In this document: positions 31,446 through 45,700 of the stretch, one piece after another | Layout: each line of letters begins with the position of its first letter | Position numbering within the stretch: the stretch's first letter is position 1 | Assembly: GCF_000182565.1 (NCBI RefSeq) | Contig: NW_015971554.1 | Coordinates: forward strand, 101,912-165,911 | Length of the DNA: 64,000 bases | Direction: 5' to 3' | From: Spizellomyces punctatus DAOM BR117 | Lineage: Eukaryota > Chytridiomycota > Chytridiomycetes > Spizellomycetales > Spizellomycetaceae | Translations under genes and position numbers: made by a program | Notes under the pieces: generated by a model | What the model was told of the DNA's origin: nothing | What the model saw: only the letters and a program-made list of their open reading frames with translations | Databases searched by the model: none

Positions 31446-32882
31446 ATGTTCAACTCGCCTTATCCACAAGGGAAGGGCGCGATGTCGTTCCGTGGTCAGA
31501 CCCCTTTTGACGGTGAACGGGTGCACTCTCCAGCTTATTTCACCCCGGGGGAGAACTTCTCCTCACCGCGGCGCACACAGAGCCCTTCGAATGGGCACGC
31601 TGGGTCTATGTATGGGAGATCGCAGCAAGGATCGCAACATCAATATCAGCACAACAATCATGGAAACTTGTACGAGAACTTTCATGAGCAGAATGGGTCT
31701 CCGCCGCATCAGTCGGGAATGTATAGCCATTATGAATCACCATATCAACAGCCAAACTCGCACGATGAGCACGAGCTTGCACAGCACCAACCTGGCATGT
31801 ATGCCGAACAGCAGCAGAGACACCAGCCTTCACAGGACGAGGGTCCCAAGTATGTACCATCATTTCTTACAGAAGCACTCTTGGGAAGCCCCAAAAAACG
31901 TCCCTCGCCAAGACTATATCAGGGGCTTCGAGATCGGAGGCGATCGTCGTCAGGAGCAGATGATTCAAGTAATGTGAGCACATCACCTAGACAGGAAGAC
32001 GATTATATACCGAGAATGTCGCTATTTGTGGACGGCGCACGTTGCTACGGGCTTCCGTACACAGGATATGAGGATGCAGATGTCCACTCTGAGCCCACCT
32101 CCTGGGCCGAAAATAGCGTGGGCAGTAAAGGAGCGCGAACAAACTATACCCAAAGAGGACGTGACACAAGTGTTTCCCGATCGCTGCATGAGGAGGGAAC
32201 GATGCTACCGGACACGCCAATGGATATGTCCCCACTGTCGGTCGGGTCGAGGAGCAGCGTGGCGCCAGATACCCCGACGCCCAATCCCCTTGGCAATACG
32301 GTAACCGTATTGGGGAGCCGCGATGTAGATCTATTATTACAGGAGTTTAGCAACCTTGGACGCATTATTAGCCACAAGAAGGGTAGAAACTGGATCGTCA
32401 TTCGATATGCGGATCACAGTGCGGTGCGTGCGGCTCTCCGTCATGACAACACGTTATGGAACGACGAGGTCCTAGCAGTAAAATCTGGCGATACTGTCAA
32501 TGCGTATGGGAGCGGCATCCGTTCTGCGGCACCAAGCCTGTCATCACCCATTGCGATTCCCGGGGCATTTGATTGGGCCACGTCCCCTGATGACGGTTCA
32601 GCCAATCCACCTTCCGAACCTGCTGCGGTACGGACAGAAGAAAACGGTCTGGCCAGTACTGTCAGCAATGATTTTGAGGACAAAAGCAATGGCGTCGCTC
32701 CAGGCGCAGAAGAGAAATATGCATCACCAGCTCCCCGTAAGGACGATATACTGCCTGTCACACCGCCAAAGTACGAATCGTGGCCTCCTGTCTACGATAA
32801 TGCGCATGGAAATCGGATCAAGCCCGGCTATTTTTCGGATGGAGTTTTAGGATATGTTTATGACTTTCTGTTCGGATCCTAG
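31446..32882 (+). CDS. NUP53: Nucleoporin Nup35/Nup53
   Basis: A single uninterrupted exon of 478 residues. The N-terminal half is disordered and rich in Gln, Ser, His and Pro. It contains YVPSFLTEALLGSP, a motif typical of this nucleoporin. The Nup35-type RRM (MPPN) is at about residues 285-350: NTVTVLGSRDVDLLLQEFSN, GRIISHKKGRNWIVIRYAD and AALRHDNTLWNDEV. The C-terminus ends GVLGYVYDFLFGS, an amphipathic helix like the membrane-binding end of human Nup35. The protein sits in the inner ring of the nuclear pore and bends membrane. It is one of very few intronless genes in the window. Confidence 0.94.
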   Translation: MFNSPYPQGKGAMSFRGQTPFDGERVHSPAYFTPGENFSSPRRTQSPSNGHAGSMYGRSQQGSQHQYQHNNHGNLYENFHEQNGSPPHQSGMYSHYESPYQQPNSHDEHELAQHQPGMYAEQQQRHQPSQDEGPKYVPSFLTEALLGSPKKRPSPRLYQGLRDRRRSSSGADDSSNVSTSPRQEDDYIPRMSLFVDGARCYGLPYTGYEDADVHSEPTSWAENSVGSKGARTNYTQRGRDTSVSRSLHEEGTMLPDTPMDMSPLSVGSRSSVAPDTPTPNPLGNTVTVLGSRDVDLLLQEFSNLGRIISHKKGRNWIVIRYADHSAVRAALRHDNTLWNDEVLAVKSGDTVNAYGSGIRSAAPSLSSPIAIPGAFDWATSPDDGSANPPSEPAAVRTEENGLASTVSNDFEDKSNGVAPGAEEKYASPAPRKDDILPVTPPKYESWPPVYDNAHGNRIKPGYFSDGVLGYVYDFLFGS

Positions 32883-32982
32883 TATTTGACGAGCGGCCAT
32901 GCTGACTGTATATATCTAACTTACCACGCACCCAGCCCATCTCTACACTTAAAAATGTATACTGCCTGATAAACCTGGGTTT

Positions 32983-34479
<1,497 letters not shown>

Positions 34480-34626
34480 TGTGCAATGAACAGGCAGGGA
34501 TCTGGACGTCAAACTCAATTGACAGCTTGTTTGGCCGCACTTTCCAAACTTTGGGGTTGGATCACGTGCCTGATCTGATTACTTAAGTCTCGTCGTCCAT
34601 AAAACAATTGTTTATTTTCTTTATTT

Positions 34627-36305
34627 TCAGTCTATCATTAATCTTTTCCGCAGTATCTCGCACATAATTCGCTTCCTGAAATATGGCATATGGGTACCAT
34701 CAAAATCGAATGCCCTTTCACGCGCTGTGTATTCCATAAAAAGGCAGGTGAAAACACCACAGTCGTTGCCATTTAATTGCACCGGCACATTCTTTGGTCA
34801 GAAAGCAGGATTAGCGCGCTGTCCTAGTGTGCTGAACCGAGCGCCGGGCGGTGTACCTTAGGAACATGTTCGGTCCATTCGCTGAGATCCACAGTTGTTT
34901 TCTTCTTGTCCTTTGACTCCTGCTCCAAGTAATGTCTCAAGTTCTACATGTAATGAATAATTATATTTTACAGCACTTCTCAAATCATGCATCCCTCACC
35001 TTGAAGATGGACGAGTGTCCTCCATGCAACGAGTCGTAATATTCTAGGCGTTTTCGCTTAAAGTTGATCACGGCACAAGTCCAATGGTTGCCCAAGTGCA
35101 CGGGCATGATGACATAATCCAGTGCAAAGATATCAAACTGCCCGACGATGAGCACATGTTGAAAGGTAGGGTTTTGCCGCTAGAATGATTACCTTCCGTG
35201 TCCATTTGCGCACCAGTCCATAATTTTGCGTCAGATACTTGTAGAAAAACGTGTTGAAGCAGTGTAGCTTAGGATATCGCGCCAGATCTTCCTTTGCCCG
35301 CGTCATGATCAGCTGGCCGTAGAAATTTATAACCTAGGAACAGAATCAGTCTTGCCGCACTGTCGATCCGATTCATCATGAAACCATAGTACCAACCTCA
35401 TCATTGAGCCAATTCCCGTCCAGCAACGTCCGAATATCCGTTTTTGTCATATCAACATTAAAACCGGACACCACAACGGCAGTACCAGGTCCAGGGGCGA
35501 GAGCGCTTTCGATCTAAGAGAACATCAGCACTCAATGATTTCCAAAGAGCACAGAATAACTCTACCTGCATTTCTTGCTCCACAGAGAGAGCAGCAAACG
35601 GCTTTGTTCTTCTTGGGAACGCCTGGATTATAGCGGTCAGACCAAGAGTAGTACAATTGCCACCCATCGCATCACTAACCTCATCCCATTCATCTTCTGC
35701 AAAGTCCTTGAATTCCTGCAACTGCAGACACAGCCAAAGGTATACGGGTGAATTAGAAGCTCGTCCAGCTTTGAAGTCAGAAAGGACTCACATCTCGCTC
35801 AATCTGATTACGTTTGGACACGAGATCGGCATAGACGGGAGTCTCAGGTTTCGTTTCCAGCAATATTCCACTTCTACATACCAGTATCAAGTCATGTTAG
35901 AATATGCTCAAGGATCACTTGCGAGGACTGTAATACCGACAATCGTAAAGCTTCCTTAGCACGCTCGGTTAATGCTTTTAACATACGATCTTTGCCAACA
36001 CGTGGTCCCTGGGAGCCGTTTCGAACCCTAAAAGACAGTCATCAAAACAACCTGCTCTCGTGAGGGGATGCGACTGAGCGGCTTACCTGATCCGCTTGGC
36101 AAAGTTGCGTGAACCTTAAACAACCACGATCGCGTAAAATGAGTCTCATATGTGAGCGTCTACTAAACACCGAGATTAAACTGACCATTTTCACAGGTAT
36201 CTGGCTTAATGGTAGCACCTAAAGTTGAACGTCAGTACAATTTAACCCGGACCACCTTGTGGGGATGTCAACCGTACCAATGATTCTTGCATAGTGTTGG
36301 GGCAT
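34627..36305 (-). CDS. ULP1: Ulp1/SENP-type SUMO protease
   Basis: Many short exons on the minus strand. I read the start as MPQHYARIIG (ATG 36305), followed by exons encoding GATIKPDTCENGSRNFAKRI, VGKDRMLKALTERAKEAL, TPVYADLVSKRNQIERD and EFKDFAEDEWDE. The catalytic domain follows: FNVDMTKTDIRTLLDGNWLN, DEVINFYGQLIM, VIMPVHLGNHWTCAVINF (catalytic His), LEYYDSLHG (Asp) and VQLNGNDCGVFTC (oxyanion Gln and catalytic Cys). The triad His-Asp-Cys is intact. The protein removes SUMO and/or matures SUMO precursors, often at nuclear pores. The N-terminal region is much shorter than in yeast Ulp1. One exon junction near 35880-35950 did not resolve in phase, so the middle of the model is approximate. 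Confidence 0.9.
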
Positions 36306-37558
36306 AGTGCTTTTGATCAGCTTCAAATGGGCGGCAGCATGGCGCGCTTTACGCTATCCGACATATATGTGAGTGATAGCTGCGATTTTCACAGTATCAC
36401 GACCGTCGGGTACCTGGGAGCGAACCGCCGACCACAAGCGACTTTCCACGGTATCACGACCGTCAGGTGCCTTTCCAGTCTCTGCAAATACATTAGGTGC
36501 CGTGGCTAACGAACAGACGGCATCAAGACTACTTGGTGTTTTTACGGGACTGAAGGTATATTTTTCCCGTCGAACCGCCGACCACAAGCAACCCACATGG
36601 TCGCCCCCTCCCAACAGACCAAAGGTCCAGGAACGTGAAGAGCTGTCAGCTCCCCTACTGAAACTCTTTTCACCTCGAGTACCTCCAAAGGTACACCAAG
36701 ATCTTATGCTAAATTTCGATGGGGGTAGCACGTCGCCGTCAACGTCTGAGTCCCGGCTCCGCTTCGCCCCCATGCGTGAGACGAGTTATACGAACAGGTG
36801 GATTTCCGAGAGCAATGCGCTGGAATATGATGCAACCTGGTAATCTGACAACAACGTTGTATCAGTCAAGAGCTACAAGATGCAAGAAGAAGATCGCCAA
36901 AAAGTCTAGGACGAGGTATTCGAGGTCCGTCCAGCAAACGTTATCCAAAACCCGTGACTCGTGACATTTCGCGCTTCGTTCAGTTCCACCCTGTAGGGCC
37001 CTTTTTCTTTCAACCATTTTGCACTGATTGAAGACGAGGATGCTGTAAGAACAATCGGAAACAATGGCTGAACATTCTTTTGTTAGCCCAGTGCTGTATT
37101 GATACCGGGCGAGCTCTGGGAGTCGTCACAACCAACACGTACGGAAAGACGCACAGAACCAATTGGTCGCGGCTCACTGAGACGGCTTTTCCCTAATGTC
37201 ACAACAATTGATATGGTGCAATCGACCACGTTTGGTCGGCGCGCTGTGGAAAGGAACTCGCAACGAATCGAGGAATGTATAAAAGGATTTCATTTACAGC
37301 GTTTGCCCGCGGCACTTGTCCCTTATCCCAGGTTCAGCGTGCTCCTAGTTTATTGAGACCGAATGATCACCTTGGCCATCTATAGAGTATCAGGAACACC
37401 ATATCTGTGCATGGCGTGCAGTTTCTGCATAATTATGAGTCTCGCTAGCTGAAATTGAGACCAAGAGTATGTTTCTTCCTATTTTATTGATTCCCACGAG
37501 CACTGCTATCTCTTGGAAGATTGAGAAATCAAATGAAAAAAAAAAAAACAAATAAAAA
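36306..37558. other. Unexplained spacer with short direct repeats
   Basis: About 1.25 kb between the Ulp1 start and the Ataxin-2 stop. Two different ~22-bp motifs each occur twice (36390-36411/36447-36468 and 36421-36442/36571-36592). Overlapping open frames on both strands (36373-36843 plus; 36354-36773 minus) mostly reflect these repeats, show no family signature and cannot both code. A TATA-like tataaaag lies near 37269. A-rich sequence occurs around 37530-37550. Confidence 0.4.
36390..36592. repeat. Interleaved pairs of short direct repeats
   Basis: Motif A, with core gtatcacgaccgtc, occurs at 36390-36411 and 36447-36468. Motif B, with core cgaaccgccgaccacaagc, occurs at 36421-36442 and 36571-36592. 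Copies differ at only two or three positions. The pairs interleave (A-B-A-B), suggesting duplication of a composite block rather than simple slippage. Confidence 0.75.
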
Positions 37559-40500
37559 TCAAGCGTCCGTGGCAGGAGGTTGCTCAGGCTCCGGAGTGGG
37601 AATCTCTAAAGCACCATATTTGTTATCTCAAGAATGATATCAACCAAGCGTAACATGCATACCTGGAGGAATCTGTTCAGGAGCCCAAACCTGCCCATGT
37701 GGTGGGGCTGGGATCATCATTGGCTGCTGGAAATGCGGTATCATTTCGGGAGGATATCCGGGCATCATCGGCGCTAGCCAAGAAGAAAAACGGTCATCAC
37801 GATTTTGAACACGTAATAATCCATCGGCTTCATTCATTCCTCACCAGTTTGGTATATCGGTGGTGGGCTGCCCATGAATGCAGCAGGTACTGGTGATGAT
37901 GCGACCGGGCGCGATTGGTAGCCGTCCGGTCGAAAGTGCCCACCTAAGAGGTGATCAATCATTGTACTGTGACCGGATGGCTTTCAGGAGTAACACGTAC
38001 CATTTTCGTCACCGACGAAATTCCCTGGCTGTCCTTTTTGGTACATTCTCATGTTAGCGTTGGGGGGCGGAGGCACAAATTGTGGAGGATAAACCGGGGC
38101 GTGTGGTACAGGAGCGACAAAGCCGGGCGGAAACTGCCCTTGAGGAACCTAGAAGGCATTTTCAGCTGGGAAGACAAGATTTCGCTTCCTCACATAACGG
38201 AAATACATACCGGCATTATAAAAGTAGCCCCAGGAGGCATGCTCATACCTGGCATGCCTGGAACAAAAGGCCTGCCAATCATTGGCTTTGATTGCGTTGG
38301 GTCAATGAGAACATCATGTCTAAACAATGACAGGAAATGGTCCTTACCCGATACTGATAAGGTGGAACTGGGTATGGGAAGTATTGTTGAGGTTCCACCC
38401 CTTGTGGGTACATTTCTTCTCCATACTGAGGAACTGTGTTCACATGGCTAAAGTGAGGACATCGAATTACTCTGGACAACAAAGACTAGCTTACCATAAT
38501 GCCCAGGCTTCGGCGAGCCATTGTTTTTCTGGAAACCCTTTCCGTATTGTTGCTTTCCTTGGTAACTGCCTTGATTCTTTCCAGTGCGCTTACCGCCAAA
38601 ATAGGGCGACTGAATAGGGATTAGTCACATCACGACCCTGCCACGAGACAGCAGCGACATACCTTCTCTCCATGTTGAGGTGACTTATGCTGGGTCACCG
38701 GGGTGGCGGCCGCGGGAGCGGAAGATGGGGTAAACTCGAGGGCTGCCACGTTGAACTTGAATTCACTCTTTGTAGTAGCAGGAGGGGGAGCCGTATCTGA
38801 TCCAGATTCCAGTTTTGTGGGTGCGACATTATCTTTTCCATCTTCTGATGCTGCCTTAAGGGTTGAGCCTCTCTCCGTTTCAGCTGATGCAGGTGACGTG
38901 CCGCGTCCGGACGATTGCGTGCGGGTTGCATCGTCTTTCGTGGTAACTGCTTTATTTTCCATTTTGCTGGGTCGAGAATCTGTATCCTCCTTTGAGGTCT
39001 CCAATTTAGCTTGAGGAAGTTTGGGGGATTCCTTCTCTCCGCTCTTGTGCAGAATCTCTTGTAAGTCTTCCGGCATTGGGGTCTTCAGCTGCATTCCGAA
39101 TCAAGGCATCTTCAGTGCTCTGCATATTTTCCACCAGTCTCTATTGGTAATACCTTGAAAGATTTACTGAATGTTTTGAATTCTTCAACAATTTGATCCT
39201 TTTCTTGCTTCATTAACACTTGCTTCCGCTGCATCAGCATTTCCTTCTCACCAACAGCGAAGTCCTTGAAAAGTTTGGCAATGTGGGCGGCTAAATATCC
39301 ACAATCACAATGAACACAATCAGACCCTCATTATGTTTAGAAGCCTTTGGTTAACACTTGTTCATCATACCTTCGACGGGATTGGGAGGCATTTCGGGTA
39401 AATCCGCATTTCCTGCCCCCTTCTAAGAATTGTAATCATCCTGGCTTTAGCAATTATAGTGGTAATTCTCCTTCCCGCGCAAATCTCACCTTCTGCGCCA
39501 GTTTCGTAAGCGCCGCAGCGCTTGCCCCATGCTTTCTGAGCGGTGACTGTCGTTGCTCAGTACTTTCCGACAACATCGCTTCCTTTTGCTGTTGTTTTCC
39601 AGCATTCTTATTTGCGTCCTGTTGAGATATTTTTGCCGGTATTGTGGATATCTCCTTGGCGACAGGTTCCCTTTTCTTCACATCCTTTGTGGAGGACGTC
39701 TCTCGCGTTGTTACACTGGAGGATGCTTCATTACGCTTTCCTTCCTTTGGCTGCTCAGCCTTCCCAGTGCTTGCCGCAGCCTTGCGTGCTCCAGGAGGAA
39801 TGTATTTGCCAGGCTGCCGAATGACGGACGAATACCTGGCGTACGTCCGGTAAGTCATTAGTAAGAAAATATGAACATATCAGCGATCGTATAAAAATTG
39901 TACCTTTCCTCCTCATCGACATTTGCCGTGCTTATATCTAAACCACGTTCCTCGGCAATATGAGGGTTATTGACGGGGCCCTGCGGTGAAAAATTGTAAG
40001 TTTGCGGTGATATGAACCATACTGAAAGTAGCTGTCGTGCTTACCCTTTCGATTTCTCGTGCCAATCGAATCGCCTCAGCCTCGCGGCGCTTAAAATTGG
40101 GATCAGACTTATCTACAGTCGTGGTGTACAGATGCTCATCAAAGTCCGTTGTGACGCCGAAAAGCTTCTCGTTTGTGGCAAACTGATCCCACTCGCCAGC
40201 ATGGCCAACTTCATCTTCAAGTCCGATGGCTGCGTCCGCCCCAGTATCCGGAGCCCACTTCTGAAGATGTCTCTCCCTGACAAGCCCCGAATGTCCACTG
40301 ATCGTCGTATCGGTTTGGACTGTCAACAATAGGGAGTCAACTTCATGGAACCCGATCCAGACAGCAATCAAAAGTACCTTCTCGCTCTCCGGAAGCTTTC
40401 TGAGTAATCGACAGATCCAACGGGCGGGCACTGATACTACACACGTCTTTAGGCATAATGATCAGGTTTTTTATGGTGACGCCCTCGGAGCCATCGGACG

Positions 40501-41042
40501 TTTTTTTGATTGCCATCTTGAGTAGGACTCCCAAATCCTTACTCGTGGGCGATGCGCTATAAATGCCTTCGTATACTGTGCCATTGCGGACCTTGACCTC
40601 GACTTTCGTGCCCTGCAGTGGAAGAGGGTTAGCGCATCTTGACCTGTGCTGTCTCATGTATTGTTGCATACAATCATGTTCGCGAGGATGAACAAAAGTC
40701 TGGCATGTTGAATTTCAGCAGATGACTCGGACACCGTGTTGTCCTTTGGGAGTGGACGGTCGCGCGATGCTTGGGCGTGGCCCATCTGCCCAGATGGAGG
40801 TCCCCATTTGCTCTTGCCGCCCCTACTCGATGCCGAATACCAACTATGCTGTCAGCTATGATTTCCAAGTTGACTTTGTTTTAAGACCTTGTCGCAGTAA
40901 CTTGCCTGCTATACTGCTGCTGTGAACCTCCGTGATGTACATCCGCGAATTCACGGCTGCCGTGGAAATCTTTACGAGTCCCTCCACCCCTGGGTCTTCC
41001 CCCGCTTCCTCCGCCAGCCCCCGTAGAGGCTTTCCTGTTCAT
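37559..41042 (-). CDS. PBP1: Ataxin-2 / Pbp1 homologue
   Basis: Starts MNRKASTGAGGGSGG (ATG 41042) with a Gly/Arg-rich lead. The Lsm-like domain reads RLLFILANMI, then GTKVEVKVRNGTVYEGIYSA and KNLIIMPKDVCSI (40730-40430). The LsmAD domain follows: LFGVTTDFDEHLYTTTVDKS and EAEAIRLAREIER (~40170-40050). A long charged, Ser/Lys/Gln-rich linker holds a PAM2-like poly(A)-binding-protein motif (FKFNVAALEFTPSS, ~38760-38710), and a Pro/Met/Gly-rich C-terminus ends EPEQPPATDA at 37559. Domain order matches Ataxin-2 and yeast Pbp1, which regulate mRNA poly(A) length, stress granules and TORC1. Intron 1 appears to use a GC donor (agcag|gcaagt), needed to keep frame. Confidence 0.93.
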
Positions 41043-41402
41043 ATTGAAGACGCTTGAGGAGAGCAGGATTGCAAACAGGTAAAGAAAGTTTCAACCAGGG
41101 ATGCTGTTGTTGGAGACGTGTTAACAAACACTGACAATTTGCCTCCAATTCAAGCTTGCACCTGTGGAAGAGAGGAAAAGATCCAGAGAATCGTGTGCAA
41201 ACAAGGACGTGTAAAGGCGAGTGGGATTGTCACGAAATCAGCTCCAAGGCGCGGGGATGAAACAACAAAGCTTCACAAATGGGTAATGTAGGAATGGGGG
41301 TGGTGAGTCTCACAGCGTAACTGTTTGGGCGATCACTAGGGCACGTGTCACGACCTGAAGGATTGGCCTTGACTTTTCGCCTGCTTTCCTTTTTAGATTG
41401 CA
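41043..41402. other. Divergent promoter of Ataxin-2 and phosphopantetheinyl transferase
   Basis: No gene seen in this 360-bp spacer. CACGTG lies at 41342-41347, about 55 bp before the transferase start. Confidence 0.5.
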
Positions 41403-42035
41403 ATGCCGATTATTGGAATTGGAGTGGACACTTGCCATCTACCACACCTGCACTCGCTCCTAACGCGGCATTCTCCCTGGCGGCTAGTTCGCCGTATCTT
41501 TACAGTTCGAGAACGAGAATTATTTGAGCAGAACTTTGGCGCACTCGATTTACACAAACCCTTGTCGAAATATCCTAACCCTGAAGGGGGCCCACATTGG
41601 AACCGTATACCGCCCCCACAAAGAAGGCTCCTGTCATATTTGGGTGGCAGGTGAGCAAAGAGATGTCGTTTACACAAAAGTGTTCCTCTGACCTTTAAAC
41701 ACTCTCGTAGATGGGCGGCAAAAGAGGCCGCGTTCAAAGCCCTGTATCCTACTTATCACTTGCAATTCCGTGATGTTTCTATTCTTAAAGAACAAGGTTC
41801 GCATATCGATAACGTGTCTGTTGATGACACTCTGCATCGCTGATATAACTCAAATTCCGGCTTCAATTATGTAGGAGCGAAGCCCTGTATTGTCCTTTCT
41901 CCGGACATTGTAGAGGCTGCCAATGTATCGGCTAGCCATGTATCATTATCGCACGACGGCGAGATTGCTATGGCATATGTAGTATTTGAACGATCTTGCG
42001 ATGAGCAAACCTGTGCCAAGCTCACGAAGCAATGA
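41403..42035 (+). CDS. PPT2: Holo-[acyl-carrier-protein] synthase (AcpS-type phosphopantetheinyl transferase)
   Basis: Exons 41403-41650, 41711-41796 and 41875-42035 give 164 residues, a typical AcpS length. It begins MPIIGIGVDTCHL, with the Mg-binding Asp of the GxD motif. The first splice junction restores the second signature RWAAKEAAFKAL, with the catalytic Lys/Glu. KPCIVLSP and SHVSLSHDGEIAMAYVV close the fold. The enzyme transfers phosphopantetheine from CoA to acyl carrier protein. The short single-subunit AcpS type in fungi usually serves the mitochondrial ACP used for lipoate synthesis and complex I. There is no obvious N-terminal presequence in this model, so either targeting is cryptic or a 5' exon is missing. 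Confidence 0.9.
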
Positions 42036-42797
42036 GCGCGTGCGCAACAAACGACACTCTCGCGCCATATCAAGGCTGCCAATACAAGTCCACAGTCCAG
42101 CAAAGCCTATGAGCCCATTTTGCACGGCACGGTCAAGTAATCTCATTGGCTACCGGTTCGCAGCTAAGGGACAACACCTTCGACCTGGAAACAGTAAATA
42201 ATGGATCCTCTGGGAGTAAGCGCCTAGCCAACGAGCATATTTTAGAGCTTAAAGAACTCTGCGGGGCGATCTCGTTATGGGTCGTTGTGACTCGACGGAC
42301 AGCCGATAGTGGATGCCTTGGAGCCCGGGGAAATGGCTTGCCATTATCGACACGCCATGCTCTAGTCTCCTTGGTTGAATAGAGACCAAGACTGCTTGCT
42401 GCACAGCATAAATGAAATCTTTCAACTAGCAGCTTTTGACCTATGGCGAGGTCCATCGCCGATTTCACGACGCTGCCCTACGTGGCTGCAATACCTAATA
42501 TGACGGGTGTGAGTAATCGGCTGTTCTGTCATACTAGGAAATTGGACAACGACCCGGATTGGCGTCACCTTTTCCTGCAGACATCCATCTGTCTAGACAT
42601 CGTATGCATCACAGGAAATAAGAACTAAAATGTAGATATATATGTATCATGTAAATTACATCCGGTGGTTGTGTATATTTGCAATACGATAAATGGCAAG
42701 CTTACAGCTAACTCCATTGATATCCAAGTTTCATCTGTCAAATGCTCGCGACAGACACTCATTCTGTCCCCAGCTCATTTGCGAGCGACGCAAGTCT
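42036..42797. other. Convergent spacer
   Basis: About 760 bp between the 3' ends of the phosphopantetheinyl transferase and the SMPD4-like gene. The open frames seen on both strands overlap each other and show no recognisable protein features. Confidence 0.5.
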
Positions 42798-45700
42798 TCA
42801 CCATCCGTATTTACTCCATATGACAAGGATCGCCTTCCATATTACAATGATCCCAGTAAGCAGTATCGGCGGAGTAGATACGTTTCTCCACCCAAAGGTG
42901 CTACCCAAGAGAAACATCACCACAGTCAGTGCCAGCACAAATGCCAAGTTGCGCCACACCGCGAAACATCTGAGCCATTCGAAGCTGGGCAAATCCGGAA
43001 GCCCAGGATTCCTTCGTCGCAGAATAGCGTACTAAATTATAATGTCAGTTGAGTCGGTCATGCAGGCAGCAAACACCCTACTTTTGCAGATAATGCTAAC
43101 CTGCTCATCAAGGTAATGCGCCAACGAGGTCCAGAACCATACCAACAGGGAGCTCTCGTATGTTTTCACCATTTTGCCTACACTGGCATCGGCAAAAATG
43201 GGAATATTATCCTTGCTACTCATACGAAGGCCTGCTTTCAACTATTCTCGGGGCAAAGGGTGTGATTAATACTTTATGAAAACATATAAGCAGGAACATG
43301 CTTGCACCTGGTCTCGGCCTCTACTCGTCAAAACTACAACTCCGTCGCTCCGAACCCTTTCTTCCGGTGCCAGTACGCCAGGTGCCACGCTCTTGAACAC
43401 CACTTCCTCATGGCCAAGAAGCTCCTGGTCAGAGGCGGACGTGCGACGCGACGAGGGTGGTGATGCACCAAGTGTGCCTTGGCCAGTTGTCTTCCTGACA
43501 GGTTCAGGCACTTGTAGCTGTCCACTCCAAATTGCCACCGCTGCGTTGATCGTCGTCTCTAACCGAGTAATGTTTTTCCGTGCCGTCTCCTGATTTGCAG
43601 TTGTGATATTCTGCCGTGGTCTTAGTCGATCGTCTTCTCGGGGAAGGAATACGGACATATCGAGCCAGCCACTGGCTGTTCGGCCAGTACTGGGCCCTGC
43701 AGCTTTGTCTCCTTCCAGGTATATCTTCAGTCGTTCTCTACTATCAACGAGATTCCTAAGGAGTCCCGTCGCCTGCAGTCAACGCGTCAAAAAAGCGCAC
43801 CACAACAAAAGTCTTATCACAATACTCACACTTTCCATCCCTAGATCTTTTTGTTCCGTACTGCGAGCCGGTTGGCCCCGGTCTGGGATGAATACTGGAT
43901 AATCGTACTTTTCACCGATCTGCAGCATTTTTGACCGAAAATCGTACATTCTACTCAACGAGCCGTGGCTCGCATTGGAGTGCGGCTCATTCGGATCCGA
44001 ATTACCCCCTGATCTATTAGATCGCAGTCTTAGATCTGATTCGTCCAACGAAAATATGGATGCCTCAATCGCACGAAGAGATTGAATCAACATGTCATCA
44101 TTGAAAGCTGCGAACACCTTCTCGACCGCATTCAAATAGTTCTTGTTGAAGGTTTTCGTTCCAGCAACAGAGCTCACAGGCCGCACCGAAGAGTATACAT
44201 CAAAACTCTTTGCGCGGTTCAGGAACCGTCCGAAAAGGACGGTGTAAAACATGAAGTTGTCTTGAATGAAAGGTGCCCTGACGAATTGTCACACAGTCAA
44301 CAGGGAGCAAGCAAGACTTATAAACCAAACCAGGTCTCACCAGTTGCTCGAGTACTTTGCATCTGGAGACGATCGTTTCCAGGGTGTCACATACGTTAAC
44401 CAGACATCAATAATCTTTCATGGTAAGGGATCAGTAAATTTCACACTCGAAAATTATCGGATGCCATTACCATTGAGATACTGTCATCTCGAGGCCAGTA
44501 ATCAAAAGCCAATCGCAAGAACCAGTAAAAATTAGGCTGAAAGATTTGATATGCCCGCCTGTTTCAAAGCAGGATCAGTATGAAAAATCGGCTCAAACTG
44601 CATGGGATGGCATCTACATACACCCTCGCCGTAAGTAGTTCAGAAGACAGGTAATCCTGGTCACTGTCAGAGGTGCCTCGAAAGATTCGATAGAAGTCGG
44701 CCGACACAATCTGATTGATGAGCTGATCTATGCACACCATTTGGGTTTCGGTGGGCTTTACATAATTTCTAGTCTGGTTCCCAGGGACGAACGGTTAGGG
44801 GTCACAGGTTTCTGTTCACAAACGCAAAATAGAGAGTCTCACCGGCTGACCCAATTGGACTGGGCTAGAGAGGACGCCTGCGTCGTTCTGACACAACCAG
44901 AGTTCAACAAAAGCTCCAATCACGAACTCGGAGGCGAGACGCTTCTGCGACAAATCCAGCTCCCTATTCCATACGATATCAATGAACTTGGGTCTAATGG
45001 ACTCTGATTACCAAATGGGCCTGCGTACCGAATGGTAAAGATGCTCAGATTATCATTCTCGCGCGATACTATTCGTGGGCTCCCTATTTGGCCTGGCTTT
45101 TCGTCGGTCTTCCAAAGATGCTCAACAGTGTGAACAGCGCGCGTAAAACTATCGCGCAGCTGATTTAACTCCCGTCCCATCTCTCCCAGTGGAGGGCGAC
45201 CCATCGGTGCATTTCCCCGAGTATCCTGTCTTTTTCGCAGTCCAGACGCATCTGATAGTCCAGAATATCCATTGTATTCCTCTCCATTACTGGAGAGCGG
45301 CAAGAAGAAGTCCAGATACGCTTGAACTAGGTCAAAGAAAACAGGATTTAAGGACGATGAGGGCCTGTGTCCAGGTGAATCGACCTTCGCATCCCTCTGC
45401 CAGTGACCAGCAACAGCTTTAGGTAAATGAATGGCGGATAGGAGTCCGTGAGTGGGGGTGTTCGGTTGGTGTTTGGCGTGGTCGTAGGAGGATAGAGAGG
45501 CGGATTTCTGCGTCGCACATAAACTGAACATTTCGGTTAATAGTTGGCCACATGAAGTTATTCAGCAGAAGGAACTTGACTCACGCGAATGAAAAGATGT
45601 AGTACTCGAACATATCTGACGTGTATAATGAGACCAGAGCAGCTGGTGGTCATCATGATCGACAAACCGGAAACTTACTGAACACTATCTCAACTTTACT

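Noticed and set aside
36354-36843. Overlapping open frames on both strands (156 codons plus, 139 codons minus)
   Set aside because: They overlap each other, are driven by the same short repeats, and neither shows recognisable domains; kept only as a repeat and spacer.
42133-42468. 111-codon minus-strand frame in the convergent spacer
   Set aside because: Overlaps a comparable plus-strand frame, has no domain, and lies in 3' sequence of both neighbours.
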